From assembly GCA_963762635.1 (NCBI GenBank), contig CAVXLQ010000013.1:310001-374000 (forward strand): a stretch of DNA of 64,000 nucleotides, read 5' to 3'. Source of the DNA: Tenggerimyces sp963762635 (GTDB lineage: Bacteria; Actinomycetota; Actinomycetes; Propionibacteriales; Actinopolymorphaceae). Each line of letters begins with the position of its first letter. Position 1 is the stretch's first letter. A program made the position numbers and the translations under genes. Below are positions 55,067-64,000 of this stretch, one piece after another. The notes under the pieces are model-generated. The model ran no database searches. It was not told the DNA's origin and saw only the letters and a program-made list of their open reading frames with translations.

Positions 55067-56200
55067 GTGACTACGACACTGCCCGCTCCCACCACCCGCC
55101 CCGCGGTCGCTCCGGTCCCGGACACTCGGGACCGGGCGATCGACACGCTGCGCGCCTTCTCGATCGTCGGCGTCGTGCTCGGCCACTGGCTGATCACCGC
55201 GGTGGTCATCACCGGGACCGGTTGGGGCGTCGCCAGCCCCCTTCAGCACGTCCCCGCGCTGGCGCCGATCAGCTGGGTGCTCCAGATGCTCGCGCCGTTC
55301 TTCTTCGCCGCCGGGTTCGCCGCTTCCGTCAGCCTTGGCCGGCGGCCGAGCTGGCGGCGCTGGATCGTCGACCGGTTCGGCAAGATCCTCGCCGGCGTGG
55401 GCATCCTGGTCGCGTTCTGGCTGCCGATCCTCGTCGCGCTTCTGGTGGGCGGGCTGCCGTTCGACACGTTGAAGAAGGCGGCGATGTTCGTGGTGTCGCC
55501 CCTGTGGTTCCTCGGCGTGCTCGCGTTGCTGATGGCGCTGACCCCGGTGTTGCGCGCTGCCGTCGCCCGGTTCGGCGCTCGGACCGCTCTTCCGCTGGTC
55601 GCTGTGGTGGGGATCGCCGACTTCCTGCAGTACGGGCCGGCTCATGCCTCGGCGTTCGGATGGGTCGCGATCCCTTGCGCGTGGGCGGTTCCGTACGTGT
55701 TGGGCATCGCGTACGCGCGTCGCGGACTGCGTCAACGTGGGGTTGCGCTCGGCCTGATCGCTACCGGTGCGGCTGCCGCGTTCGTGCTCGTGCCGTACGC
55801 GGGCTACCCACTCAGCATGGTCGGCGTCACGGGTGCGGATCGCTCGAACCTCAACCCGCCTTCGCTCATGGCGCTCGCACTTGCTGCCATGCAAATCGGC
55901 GTGTTCCTGCTCGTTCGCGACAAGCTGGACCGCGCGTGGCGTCCGGTGGAGCACCTGAACAAGCTCGCGATGCCGATCTACCTCTGGCACCAGAGCGCGC
56001 TGCTCATCACGATCCTGCTCGGCTCGGCCGTCGCCTCGGTGATTCCCGGGCTGATCGGGTCACCGGAGAACGTGGGCTGGGTGCTGCATCGCCTTGCCTG
56101 GTTGCCGGTCTTCGCGACCGTACTGTCAGCGCTGCTGTTCGTCCTCAGCCGCCGGCGTCGGTCGGTCGCCGCGTTGCCGCGGCAGCGGACCGCGGGCTGA
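55067..56200 (+). CDS. Acyltransferase-3-family membrane protein
   Basis: 377 residues, start GTG. About ten membrane segments. DRAIDTLRAFSIVGVVLGHW (about residues 21-40) has the R..D.LR....GV..GH motif with the catalytic histidine; PIYLWHQSALLITILLG holds the second conserved H. Family members O-acylate sugars or cell-surface glycans. The 3-prime end overlaps the convergent AAA/TPR gene by 56 bases. Confidence 0.9.
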   Translation: MTTTLPAPTTRPAVAPVPDTRDRAIDTLRAFSIVGVVLGHWLITAVVITGTGWGVASPLQHVPALAPISWVLQMLAPFFFAAGFAASVSLGRRPSWRRWIVDRFGKILAGVGILVAFWLPILVALLVGGLPFDTLKKAAMFVVSPLWFLGVLALLMALTPVLRAAVARFGARTALPLVAVVGIADFLQYGPAHASAFGWVAIPCAWAVPYVLGIAYARRGLRQRGVALGLIATGAAAAFVLVPYAGYPLSMVGVTGADRSNLNPPSLMALALAAMQIGVFLLVRDKLDRAWRPVEHLNKLAMPIYLWHQSALLITILLGSAVASVIPGLIGSPENVGWVLHRLAWLPVFATVLSALLFVLSRRRRSVAALPRQRTAG

Positions 56201-57908
56201 GCCGGTCGAGCTGCTCCTCGAGGTCGCGGTCGCCGGAGGCGCGGGACAGTTCGCGGGACTGGTCGCGCATCCGGCTGGCGGCCGCAAGGTCGCCGCGGCC
56301 GACGGCCACGCCGGACATCACTGCCAGCGCACGGCCTTGGATGCGCGCGTCGCCGCGGGCGATCGCCAGTGCTTGCTCGGCGTACGTGCCCGCGGCGTCG
56401 AGGCCGCCGTTCTCGAACTCGCTCGCCGCCAGCGCGACGAGCACCGCGGCACGGACGGCGTCAGCGGCGGTGTTGGTCGGAAGAATCCGCAACGCCGCAA
56501 GGAGATCCTCGTGCCCACTCTCGTTCGCGCGTGCCTTCAGAGTTGCCCGAGCGTGGAGCATGCGGGCAGTACGTTCGGGCTCCTTGTGCTCGTCGATCTC
56601 GGCCAACGCGTCGGTCGCGAACGCTATCCCGCGCGCGGGATCGCCGTTGGCACGGCTGGTTTCGGCGGCCTGCTCCAACACGTCTACGCGCTCGTGCCCG
56701 ATGCGTTCGGCCGCGTCCGGGACGCGATCCCACAACCCCAGCACGCGTTCGAGCAGTCTCAGCTGCTCGCTGAACCCGTACGACCGTTCAGCGGCCGCGG
56801 CGGCACGCCAGGCCGCGAGGAGTGCGCGGCCCGGTTGGTCGGCAGCGTGCCAATGGGTCGCGAGCTCCAGTGCGCGTCCGTCAGCGAGAAGGGAGGGCCT
56901 CGAGGTCAGAGCCTTTGCACAGTTGGCGTGCAGTAGTACACGTTCCTCGGCGGGGATGTCGGCGTACGCGGCCTCGTAGATCAGGTGATGGCGGAACGAA
57001 TATCCCGCGTCGGTCGTGATCAACAGTCCGCGCTCGACCAGCAGGTGAATCGGATTCTCCAACTCGGTCTCGCGCTTGCCCGTTGCCGCGGCGAGCAGGC
57101 CAGGTCCGACCTGCCGCCCGATGACGGCCGCGGCGTGCAGAACGTCACGCGGTCCGTCGGGGAGATTCTTCAAGCTGGCACGGAACAACTCGCACAGTTC
57201 GGTGAGCGCGTCATCGCCAGCGGCCAGCAGAGCCTCGACGCGCAACGGGTTGCCGCGGCTGCGTTCGAACGTTCGCTTCACGTTGGCCGGATCCGGCTCG
57301 CGGCCCAGGATGGACGCGACCTGCCGGCCCACCTCGTGCGGCGTGAGCGGCCCGACGGCGACCGCGCCTTCGTCGGTCGTGCGAGAGATGCCGACGAGCA
57401 GAATCCCAGGCTGGGTGAGGTGTTCGGACAGATGTGTCAGTAGCTCGCGGCTCGAGTCGTCCGCCCACTGCAGGTCCTCGAGGATGAGCACGAGCGGTCG
57501 GTCAGTACTGACGTGGTCGAGGATCGTGCCGATTTCCTCGAACAGCCTGGCCTTTCCCAGCGTGTCGTCGCCGGCGCCGAGCTCGGGAAGCCAGTTCGCC
57601 AAGCTGCGTTGAGGACCGGGCAGAATCTGACGTACGACACTTGTGCCGATCTCGCGTACGAGCTGGCGGATCGTACTGTGGAAAGGCGCGTACGGGACGC
57701 CGTCGCGGCACATGCCACGGAGCACCCGGACAGAACTGTCCAGCCGGCCGGCGAACTCAGCAACCAACCGGGTCTTACCGATTCCGGCTTCTCCCGCAAC
57801 GAGGACGAAAGCGGGAGCGTCTGCCGCCGCACGCTGGAAGGCCTCGGTGAGTTGCGACAACTCGACCGTTCGACCTACGAAGACGGGACTGACGACTCGA
57901 CCTGCCAC
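56145..57908 (-). CDS. AAA-ATPase/TPR protein, LuxR-type regulator lacking DNA-binding domain
   Basis: 587 residues. FVGRTVELSQLTEAFQRAAA then VLVAGEAGIGKTRLVAEF (Walker A GIGKT, about residues 41-46) and LVLILEDLQWADDSSRELL (Walker B) give the start typical of large LAL/MalT-like regulators. From about 350 a TPR-like helical region follows (AAAERSYGFSEQLRLLERVL, GHERVDVLEQAAETSRANGD). The C-terminal LuxR helix-turn-helix of LAL proteins is absent: the protein stops after SPRSAAAATRRPTDAGG. Intact frame throughout. Probable STAND-type signal transducer that needs a partner. Confidence 0.88.
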   Translation of the reverse strand: MAGRVVSPVFVGRTVELSQLTEAFQRAAADAPAFVLVAGEAGIGKTRLVAEFAGRLDSSVRVLRGMCRDGVPYAPFHSTIRQLVREIGTSVVRQILPGPQRSLANWLPELGAGDDTLGKARLFEEIGTILDHVSTDRPLVLILEDLQWADDSSRELLTHLSEHLTQPGILLVGISRTTDEGAVAVGPLTPHEVGRQVASILGREPDPANVKRTFERSRGNPLRVEALLAAGDDALTELCELFRASLKNLPDGPRDVLHAAAVIGRQVGPGLLAAATGKRETELENPIHLLVERGLLITTDAGYSFRHHLIYEAAYADIPAEERVLLHANCAKALTSRPSLLADGRALELATHWHAADQPGRALLAAWRAAAAAERSYGFSEQLRLLERVLGLWDRVPDAAERIGHERVDVLEQAAETSRANGDPARGIAFATDALAEIDEHKEPERTARMLHARATLKARANESGHEDLLAALRILPTNTAADAVRAAVLVALAASEFENGGLDAAGTYAEQALAIARGDARIQGRALAVMSGVAVGRGDLAAASRMRDQSRELSRASGDRDLEEQLDRLSPRSAAAATRRPTDAGG

Positions 57909-58230
57909 CCAGACATCATGTCACTCTGAAGCGGTTTCCCGCGCCTTCCGCACGAGTCCATTGATGCGGGATCCGCTCAATCTTCGAGCGGCGCGGGAAT
58001 CAGCGGTGCGCGGAGCAGCGGAACGGGCCGCATCCGTTCCGGGCGTTGCGGATCGGAGATCCTCGACCAGAAGCCGTCGGGAAGCGGGTCGCTAGCCACC
58101 GCGACCCAAGCCGTAGCGAATCCCCTCCACCGCCAGTCCACTCCCTAGGGCCACAAGCTCACGAAGCCGCGCATCCCCAAGCGTTCCGTGCGAAGACTGC
58201 CAAGTCGTACGACACGGTGGGAATGGCACC
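57909..58230. other. 322-base gap
   Basis: Between two minus-strand genes (AraC regulator and AAA/TPR protein). I see no gene, repeat or clear hairpin. Should hold the AAA/TPR gene promoter. Confidence 0.5.
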
Positions 58231-59082
58231 TCACGGGACGAAGGCGCGGCGGGCTTGTTGGCGGAACGTGCGGGGCGACAGGCCGTGGGCTTCGTGGAAG
58301 CTCCGGGTGAAGTAGCTCTGGCTGGAGAAGCCGCACCGGTACGCGATCTCGGTCACCGTCGCCGATCCGGCCGCGAGCAGCGTCGCTGCGTGCTCCAGCC
58401 GCAGGGACGCCACGAACTGGGTGGGCGTCACCCCGTTGTGCAGGCGCATCGAGCGGGACAGGTGGGCCGGGCTCACGGACGCCAGCTCGAGCAACCGCGG
58501 CACGCCGCCGCGGAGGTTGGACTCGCGGCGCATCGCGACGCACGCTCGCGTCAGCCACTCCGGTCGCCCCGCGGTCTCGTACGGTTCCGGCGCGTCCGTC
58601 ATCAGCTCGATCGCACCGGACCAGAACCGCACCAGATCCAACATCGTCGGACGTCCGCCGAACGCGTCCAAAGCCCCTTCGAACACCGACGTCAGCGCCG
58701 GCAGAGGCACCGACGTCGTGGGCGGCGAGGCCTCCCGTTCCCGCCCGTCCACCCCGGTCAGGTCGACGAACGACCGCCACGCATCGGCGGTGAACGCCAC
58801 GTTCACGAACGTCATCCCCGACGGCGGCGAGCCGTAGATCAGGTGCTCGTCGCGCGGCCGCACCAGCACCAGATCCCCTGCCGACAACGGCCGTGCGCTG
58901 CCGTCGGCGAGCCGGTGCCCGCCCGTTCCGGACATCACCGCCATGAGCTCGAAGAAGTCCGCATGCCCGTGCGGCGCCGCCGCCGCCCGCGGGCCGAAGC
59001 TCACGGTGGCCGCGTGGAACGGCCGGCCCAGCGCGTGCGCCTCGAAGCTCAGCTGGGGTACGGCCACATCAAGAAAGTACAT
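58231..59082 (-). CDS. AraC family regulator with cupin sensor
   Basis: 283 residues. The N-terminal cupin-like sensor includes AAAAPHGHADFFELMAV (about residues 33-49) with metal- or sugar-binding histidines. The C-terminal pair of helix-turn-helices: RLLELASVSPAHLSRSMRLH (about 190) and VTEIAYRCGFSSQSYFTRSF (about 238). Such proteins sense sugars or aromatic acids. Divergent from the PhyH gene at 59157, its likely target. Confidence 0.93.
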   Translation of the reverse strand: MYFLDVAVPQLSFEAHALGRPFHAATVSFGPRAAAAPHGHADFFELMAVMSGTGGHRLADGSARPLSAGDLVLVRPRDEHLIYGSPPSGMTFVNVAFTADAWRSFVDLTGVDGREREASPPTTSVPLPALTSVFEGALDAFGGRPTMLDLVRFWSGAIELMTDAPEPYETAGRPEWLTRACVAMRRESNLRGGVPRLLELASVSPAHLSRSMRLHNGVTPTQFVASLRLEHAATLLAAGSATVTEIAYRCGFSSQSYFTRSFHEAHGLSPRTFRQQARRAFVP

Positions 59083-59156
59083 GTTCCTGCGGGCCCAGTG
59101 ATAGCCCGGCCGGGTACCGGAAACGCACCATATCCGTAACCGACGAAAGGGCAGCC

Positions 59157-59942
59157 ATGACCACCATCACGGCCGATCGACGAGACGTCCTCGAGAAGTA
59201 CGACCGCGACGGCTACGTCATCTTCAAGAACGTCTTCGACGCTGACCTGATCAAGGAAGTGAACGCGCACGTCGAGTGGCTGCAGGCCAAGCACCCCGAG
59301 CTCCGTGGCGAACAGCTCGGCAACACCCTCATGCATGACGACCCGTTCTGGGTTCGCCTGATCAGCGACGACCGGCTGCTCGACCTCGCCGAGATCTTCA
59401 TCGGCCCGGACATCGCGCTGTTCGCGTCCCACTACATCTCCAAGCCCGCGTTCTCGGGCCAGCCCGTGCTCTGGCACCAGGACGCCGCGTTCTGGCCGCT
59501 CGAGCCGATGTCCGTCGTGACGCTCTGGCTGGCCGTCGACCACTCGAACCCGGAGAACGGTTGCGTACGTGTCGTACCCGGCAGCCACAAGCACGGCGTC
59601 GACGAGATGCGCGACAACGACGCCGTGGAAAGCGTTCTGGGCAAGGAGATTGCCGTCGACGTCAAGGAGGAGGACGCCGCCGACATGGTGCTCGCGCCCG
59701 GCGACGTCGAGGTCCACCACCCCAACATCGTGCACGGCAGCAACGCCAACACCTCGCCCAACCGGCGTTGCGGACTGACGATCCGCTACATCCCGACGTC
59801 CACGCGGATCGTGACCGACGACCCGCCGTGGTCGAGCGCCTTCCACCTGCGCGGCGAGCCCGGCGTGAACCCGTACCAGTCGCGGCCGAAGTACGTCGAG
59901 GGAACCCACCTGCCCTTCGCTGGAAGCGAAAACTGGGCCTAG
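59157..59942 (+). CDS. Phytanoyl-CoA dioxygenase family protein
   Basis: 261-residue Fe(II)/2-oxoglutarate-dependent oxygenase. HxD in PVLWHQDAAFWPLEP (about residues 104-118), distal H in VHHPNIVHGSNANTSP (about 184-199) and R in NRRCGLTIRYIP complete the site. Hydroxylates an unknown lipid or small molecule. AAAGGG precedes the ATG by seven bases. Under probable control of the divergent AraC regulator. Confidence 0.93.
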   Translation: MTTITADRRDVLEKYDRDGYVIFKNVFDADLIKEVNAHVEWLQAKHPELRGEQLGNTLMHDDPFWVRLISDDRLLDLAEIFIGPDIALFASHYISKPAFSGQPVLWHQDAAFWPLEPMSVVTLWLAVDHSNPENGCVRVVPGSHKHGVDEMRDNDAVESVLGKEIAVDVKEEDAADMVLAPGDVEVHHPNIVHGSNANTSPNRRCGLTIRYIPTSTRIVTDDPPWSSAFHLRGEPGVNPYQSRPKYVEGTHLPFAGSENWA

Positions 59943-59946
59943 GCCG

Positions 59947-60903
59947 TCACCCGGACGCCGTTGCCGCACGTTTGAGGGTGCGGATCACGGGGGCGGTCTC
60001 CAGGTGCTCGATCGCCTCGATCGTCGCGACGCGTTCGGTCAGGTACGTGTAGAGCGCGTCGACGTCGCGGCAGACGGCCTTGGCGAGCAGGTTCGTCGGC
60101 CCGGTCGTGACCGCGACCTGCGCGACCTCCGGGTGCCTGGCCAGTGCTTCGGCGGCGGTCGTCAGGCGGGCTGGTCGAACGGACAACCACAGAACGGCCT
60201 GGGCGTGAAAGCCGAGCACGGTCGAGTCCAGGTCGATGTCGAGGTAGAGAACGCCACTCGCGCGCAGCTGGGTGACCCTTCGGCGAGTGGTGGGTTCGGA
60301 CCAGCCGGTGGCTCCGGCGAGGTCGGCGTACGTGACCCGTCCGTCCTGTTGCAGCGCGGCCAGCAGGCGCTCGTCACCAGCGAGGTCCGGTTCGTACGAC
60401 GTGGGCTCGAACGTCGGCGTCAGCTGGGCGACCTGGTCGTCGGTGAGGACGTTCGCGCGGCCGTGCCAGCCGACAGGGCCACCGACGAACGAGCGCAGCA
60501 GGCAGTGCGCGGACACCGACACGAGCCGGGGCGTCTTCGGCAGCTGTTGCAGCAGGAGGGCCTCGGGCGCGTGCTGGCCAGGCGCGCGAATCACGCAGGA
60601 GATCTCGGTGCCGCCGGACGTGAGCTGGACCCACGACGTGTCCTTCCGCCGCGCGAGTGCCTGCGCCACCGACATCGCGGCGTCCGGCGCGCACCGCAGC
60701 CGCAGGAACCACTCCACCTGCCCGACCCGGCGGGCATCGGTCATGCCGACCACCCGAAGGACTCCCGCCGACCGCAGCTTGGAGTACCGCCTCGCCACGG
60801 TCTGCTGAGACGTGCCGAGCACCGCGGCGACGTGGTTGAACGGGACGCGGCCGTCGACGTGGAGGGCGTGGATCACCGCGCGGTCCAGCTCGTCGAGTGT
60901 CAC
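59947..60903 (-). CDS. Double-module Lrp/AsnC regulator
   Basis: 318 residues, two AsnC units like the gene at 22863. Unit 1: LDELDRAVIHALHVDGRVPF, HTH VLGTSQQTVARRYSKLRSAG. Unit 2 begins LAGDERLLAALQQDGRVTYA with ATGWSEPTTRRRVTQLRASG, then a RAM-type domain. Divergent from an MFS gene (92 bases), which it may control; the PhyH stop lies five bases after its own. Confidence 0.92.
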   Translation of the reverse strand: MTLDELDRAVIHALHVDGRVPFNHVAAVLGTSQQTVARRYSKLRSAGVLRVVGMTDARRVGQVEWFLRLRCAPDAAMSVAQALARRKDTSWVQLTSGGTEISCVIRAPGQHAPEALLLQQLPKTPRLVSVSAHCLLRSFVGGPVGWHGRANVLTDDQVAQLTPTFEPTSYEPDLAGDERLLAALQQDGRVTYADLAGATGWSEPTTRRRVTQLRASGVLYLDIDLDSTVLGFHAQAVLWLSVRPARLTTAAEALARHPEVAQVAVTTGPTNLLAKAVCRDVDALYTYLTERVATIEAIEHLETAPVIRTLKRAATASG

Positions 60904-60995
60904 ATTCCCGATCCTAGACGCGCCTTGGTGGAACTATCCGTCGGTTCTCTCGCCGTACGAGGTGAGGATCGTCGGACGCGCCTAGCTTCGCGTCC

Positions 60996-62344
60996 ATGAC
61001 GACTCAGACCTACCGCTGGCGGTGGCCGGCGCTTGCCGCCTTGCTGGTCGCCGAGGCGATGAACCTGTTCGACAGCACCGTGATGCCCGTCGCGGGGCCT
61101 GCGATCCGTGCGGACCTCGAGGCGGGTGAGTCGATGCTGCAGTGGCTGACCGCCGGCTACACGCTCCCGTTCGCGCTGCTCCTGATCACGGGCGGCCGGC
61201 TCGGCGACATCGTGGGCCGGCGGCGGGTGTTCGTTGTCGGGGTGCTCACGTTCGTGGCTGCTCGGCGTTGTGTGCGTTCGCGCCGAACGTCGCTGTGTTG
61301 CTGGCCGCTCGGGCCGTGCAGGGCGCGAGCGCCGCGTTGGTCATTCCGCAGACGTTCGGGCTGATCCGCGCGATGTTCGCCGGCACCGAGGTCGCGAAGG
61401 CGTTGGGCACGGTCGGCCCGGTCATGGCACTGTCCGCGCTGTGCGGACCGGTGGTCGGTGGCCTGCTCACGGACGCGAACGTCCTCGGCCTGGGCTGGCG
61501 GCCGGTATTCCTGGTCAACGTTCCGCTGGGCTTGGCCGTCCTGGCCGTGTCGCCGCTGATCCTCGAGGACCGTTCGCCCGCCCGGCCGCGGCTGGACGCG
61601 AGCGGAACGCTGCTGGCATCGGTGGGACTCGGGCTGCTCGTTTTCCCTCTGGTGGAAGGCAACGACAACGGCTGGCCGGTATGGACGTGGCTCTGTATGG
61701 CGCTCGGCCTCGCGACGCTGGTCCTGTTCGCGCTGCATCAGCGGGGCAGGACGTCGCCTCTCGTCGAGCCCGGGTTGTTCCGCGGCCGCTCGTTCCCGGC
61801 GTCACTGATGGGGTCGCTGTTGTTCTTCGCGGTGATGAACGGACTGGTGTTCGTGCTCGTGCTGTTCCTGGAGCTCAAGCAGGGTCGGACGCCGTCCAGT
61901 GCGGCGCTGACGCTGCTGCCCTGGTCGATCGGGCTCGGGGTCGGCTCGTTGACCGCGGGTGCGGTGCTCGTACCGCGGTTCGGGCCGAAGGTGATGCTCG
62001 CCGGCCTTCTCCTCGTCCTGACGGGCTTGGTGGGAATCGCGTTCTCGCTCACGGTCGTCCCGCTGCTCGTCACCGGAGTCGGCCTCGGCCTGTTCACCGT
62101 CCCGTTCTTCGGCAACGCGCTGGCCGGCGTCGCCGCGCACGAGACCGGGTCGGCATCGGGACTGCTGAACGCCGTGCAACAACTCGGCGCGACCATCGGA
62201 TTCGCCCTGCTGGGAACGGTGTTCTTCCGCTTCGGCCTCCACGAAGCCGTCCTCGTCGCCCTCGCCTTGATCGCCGCCGTGATGGCGTTGACGTTCGCGA
62301 TGCTCCCGAGCCGCAGCCGGGTTGCCCGGGTGACTACTGGTTGA
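60996..62344 (+). CDS. MFS transporter, DHA2 type (frameshifted as given)
   Basis: Drug:proton antiporter with 14 segments if read through. N-part: TDYTYRWRWPALAALL-like start, then MNLFDSTVMPVAGPAIRADL (about residues 22-41), GDIVGRRRVFVVGVLTFVA with the motif-A G..D..GRR. The frame breaks near 61258 and resumes as SALCAFAPNVAVLLAARAVQ in the other frame; adding one base restores it. The rest, GLRIAMFAGTEVAKALGT-like, TLLPWSIGLGVGSLTAGAVL and so on, is intact. The total length fits with one missing base. Divergent from the AsnC regulator. Probable multidrug export. Confidence 0.88.
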
Positions 62345-62966
62345 GGAAGTGCAGGGCGGTCCAGCGGCGTTCGTACTCGCCGAGCCAGAGGGTGGGGGCG
62401 TGGCGTTCGACGGCGGCTTGGAGGTCGTCGCGGTCGGTGCCGGTCAGCAGCACGTAGCGGAGGCGGTCGGCGGGCAACTCGGGGCGCGGGGGTGGTTCGG
62501 TGGCCGACCACGGGGCTAGCGGTTCGGGGCGAGTGCCGCGCAGGAAGAGCTCGAGGGCGTAGTTCTTCCGCATCCCCAGCGACGAGCCGGCGGCGACCGC
62601 CACGGTCGGCGGACGCAGGTAGCCGACTCCGACCGCCGCGATCGACGACCAGGTGACCAGCGTCTGCTGCGAGCCCCGTACGAACCACACGCCAGCAGCG
62701 TCGAGCGCGACGGCCGGCAAAGGAGCGCCGCCACCGAGAAGGCGCCGCACCAAGGCCACCACGAAGAACAGCAGCACCAACGCGAACAGCCCGGTGAAGA
62801 GACCGCCGATCACCCGCTCCGCCCCGTCCCAGGACGTCAGGAACGCGGAGACACCAAGCGCCACGAGGCACCCCAGGACCAGAGCACCGACCAGGGGCAC
62901 CACCACGTGACGTCCATCACCTCGGCGGGACCACACGGCGTCGGGCGCGGGAGCGGTTGCGGACAT
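62334..62966 (-). CDS. Membrane protein, unknown function
   Basis: 210 residues from MSATAPAPDAVWSRRGDG (ATG 62966). Two membrane segments (VVVPLVGALVLGCLVALGVS; VIGGLFTGLFALVLLFFVV) followed by a soluble PH-like domain (AAGVWFVRGSQQTLVTWSSI, WFV....W..I pattern) and a C-terminal TDRDDLQAAVERHAPTLWLG. The longer frame upstream is ignored. Convergent with the MFS gene, overlapping by 11 bases. Confidence 0.78.
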   Translation of the reverse strand: MSATAPAPDAVWSRRGDGRHVVVPLVGALVLGCLVALGVSAFLTSWDGAERVIGGLFTGLFALVLLFFVVALVRRLLGGGAPLPAVALDAAGVWFVRGSQQTLVTWSSIAAVGVGYLRPPTVAVAAGSSLGMRKNYALELFLRGTRPEPLAPWSATEPPPRPELPADRLRYVLLTGTDRDDLQAAVERHAPTLWLGEYERRWTALHFLNQ

Positions 62967-63196
62967 AACGCGAAGAATAGGGCCACCCGTGAAAGGGCCG
63001 TGAAAGGTCGGTGAATGGTCCGGCCGCCATGCTGGACCCATCGGCCGATCAGGGGATCGGCCGACGAGTGGGGGAAACGCGCCGGGCATAGCGCGGAAGG
63101 AGTACGACGTGAAGCGAGCCACGCCGCTCGGTTCCCGCGTCGGTTAGGACTGGGGGACAGGCACCACCATCGGGGGAAACAGGGGATCAGGGGATC

Positions 63197-64000
63197 TCAG
63201 AGGCCCGCACGGGCCCGGGCAAGCCGGGTCATCGCGGGCCACCAACGAAACGAACGTGAGTCGTACTCGGCGGCGGCCGAAGTCACCAGCGAGGCCGCCG
63301 CCGGTGACGTCTCCGGCAGCCAACGCGAGCAACGCCAGCAGCGGCTGCGCGACCAACCAGTCGAGGTTGTGCTCCGACGAGGCCGACACCACCGACAGAA
63401 CCAGCGAACGGGCCTCGGAGACAGCACCGGAGAGCAACAGCGCGTCGGCCAGTTCCAGCCGCGCCATCCGCCGAGGCAGGTCGGCGTCCGACACACTCGA
63501 GTCCGACAAGGCCGAACGGAAGCTCGCGACCGCCTCGTCCAGCGAGCCCGAGACCAGCAGCAGCCGGCCGCGCCCGACGTGGATGTCGGAGAAAGCCTCC
63601 GGATCCTCCAGCCGCGAGGCGTGCGCCTCCGCCTCGTCCAGGCACGCGGCAGCCTCGGCGAGCCGACCGGTCGCGATCAACGCCGTGGCCCGGTTCGCCC
63701 CGCGGGCAAGTCCGTGCTCGTTGTTGCCCGCCCGATCAGCCGCCACCGACGCCTCGTACAGCTCCAACGCGGCCGCCAGCTCGCCCGCGTAGTCGAGCGC
63801 GATCGCCTCGGCGTCCATGAGCGCGGACTCACTCATCTTCTTACCCTGGCTCACCGCGATCTCGCGTCCCGACCGCAGCGGCTCGAGCGCCTCCAACGGC
63901 AGTCCGCGCTGGATCGCGACGATCCCCCGGTGGTAGAGGACTCGCATGAGCTCGATGTCGTCGCCCGTACGAGCGGCGAACTCGCCGGCCCGTACGAGCA
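63197..64000 (-). CDS. TPR-rich regulator C-terminal part, cut by window edge
   Basis: The reading frame is open past the right edge, so the start lies beyond 64000. The visible 260 residues are alpha-helical TPR-like units (ALRSG, GLARGANRATALIATGRLAE, ACLDEAEAHASRLEDPEAFS, DLPRRMARLELADALLLSGA), as in LAL/BTAD-type regulators. Near 63303 the frame GDVTGGGLAGDFG departs; removing one base gives GDVTAAASLVTSAAAEYDSR to a stop at 63197, which fits the hydrophobic periodicity better than the alternative stop at 63144. Uses the same design as 56145-57908. Confidence 0.78.

Overview
This is chromosomal DNA of a high-G+C actinomycete. The evidence is GTG/TTG starts, overlapping GTGA/ATGA gene junctions, a BldC-type regulator, a sugar ABC transporter without its own ATPase, a truncated haemoglobin of the GlbO type, an IdeR/DtxR-like iron box and many regulators and glycosidases. 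No rRNA, tRNA, CRISPR array, phage or transposase gene is visible. The genus cannot be fixed from this window. Genes are mostly housekeeping or accessory metabolism arranged in short operons.

Layout. 0-14 kb: an NmrA-like reductase ending inside a 12-bp tandem/palindromic repeat, a carbohydrate ABC importer (two permeases, one lipoprotein), an FAD monooxygenase, purL, a Gfo/Idh/MocA dehydrogenase, a quinone-oxidoreductase/TetR divergent pair, an FGGY kinase and small membrane proteins. 14-24 kb: Lon protease (frameshifted as given), glbO, an HNH nuclease, a ParA-like ATPase, two families of hairpin repeats, a D-Ala-D-Ala ligase homologue, a ureohydrolase and a double-module Lrp/AsnC regulator. 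24-37 kb: a SnoaL-cNMP-binding fusion, a TolB-like propeller, a phosphopantetheinyl transferase, a PP2C-like protein, RraA, an iron-box-controlled siderophore-interacting protein, BldC, GH31, a secreted propeller protein and a Tat-exported amidohydrolase. 37.5-41.6 kb: a five-gene overlapping DUF4129/MoxR/DUF58 operon. 41.6-46.2 kb: a ribbon-helix-helix protein with a triple-repeat operator, then a decayed stretch with an MFS remnant and two ABC exporter genes carrying about 17 to 20 frameshifts. 46-64 kb: a PDZ-less HtrA, ankyrin and GNAT-VOC proteins, a MarR/VOC divergent pair, DoxX, HAD, GH36, an acyltransferase, an AAA/TPR protein, an AraC/PhyH pair, an AsnC/MFS pair, and a TPR protein cut by the window edge.

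Two features stand out. First, several unrelated families of palindromic or tandem repeats sit between genes: at 878-990 and 54.84-54.95 kb (same family), at 18.07-18.20 kb, at 19.52-19.79 kb, and a GC-rich 12-mer at 54.75 kb. Second, many otherwise well-conserved genes carry single-base frameshifts, most of which behave as one extra base. Nearly all fall in 42.8-45.2 kb, with isolated cases in lon, the phosphopantetheinyl transferase, a cupin, an MFS gene and the last TPR gene. Sequence error is the simplest explanation, but real decay or unusual decoding cannot be excluded from the sequence alone.

Regulatory logic that can be read directly: the TetR/oxidoreductase, MarR/VOC, AraC/PhyH and AsnC/MFS pairs are each divergent, the first two with clear palindromic operators; the ribbon-helix-helix gene has three 9-bp repeats upstream; the siderophore-interacting gene has an iron box.
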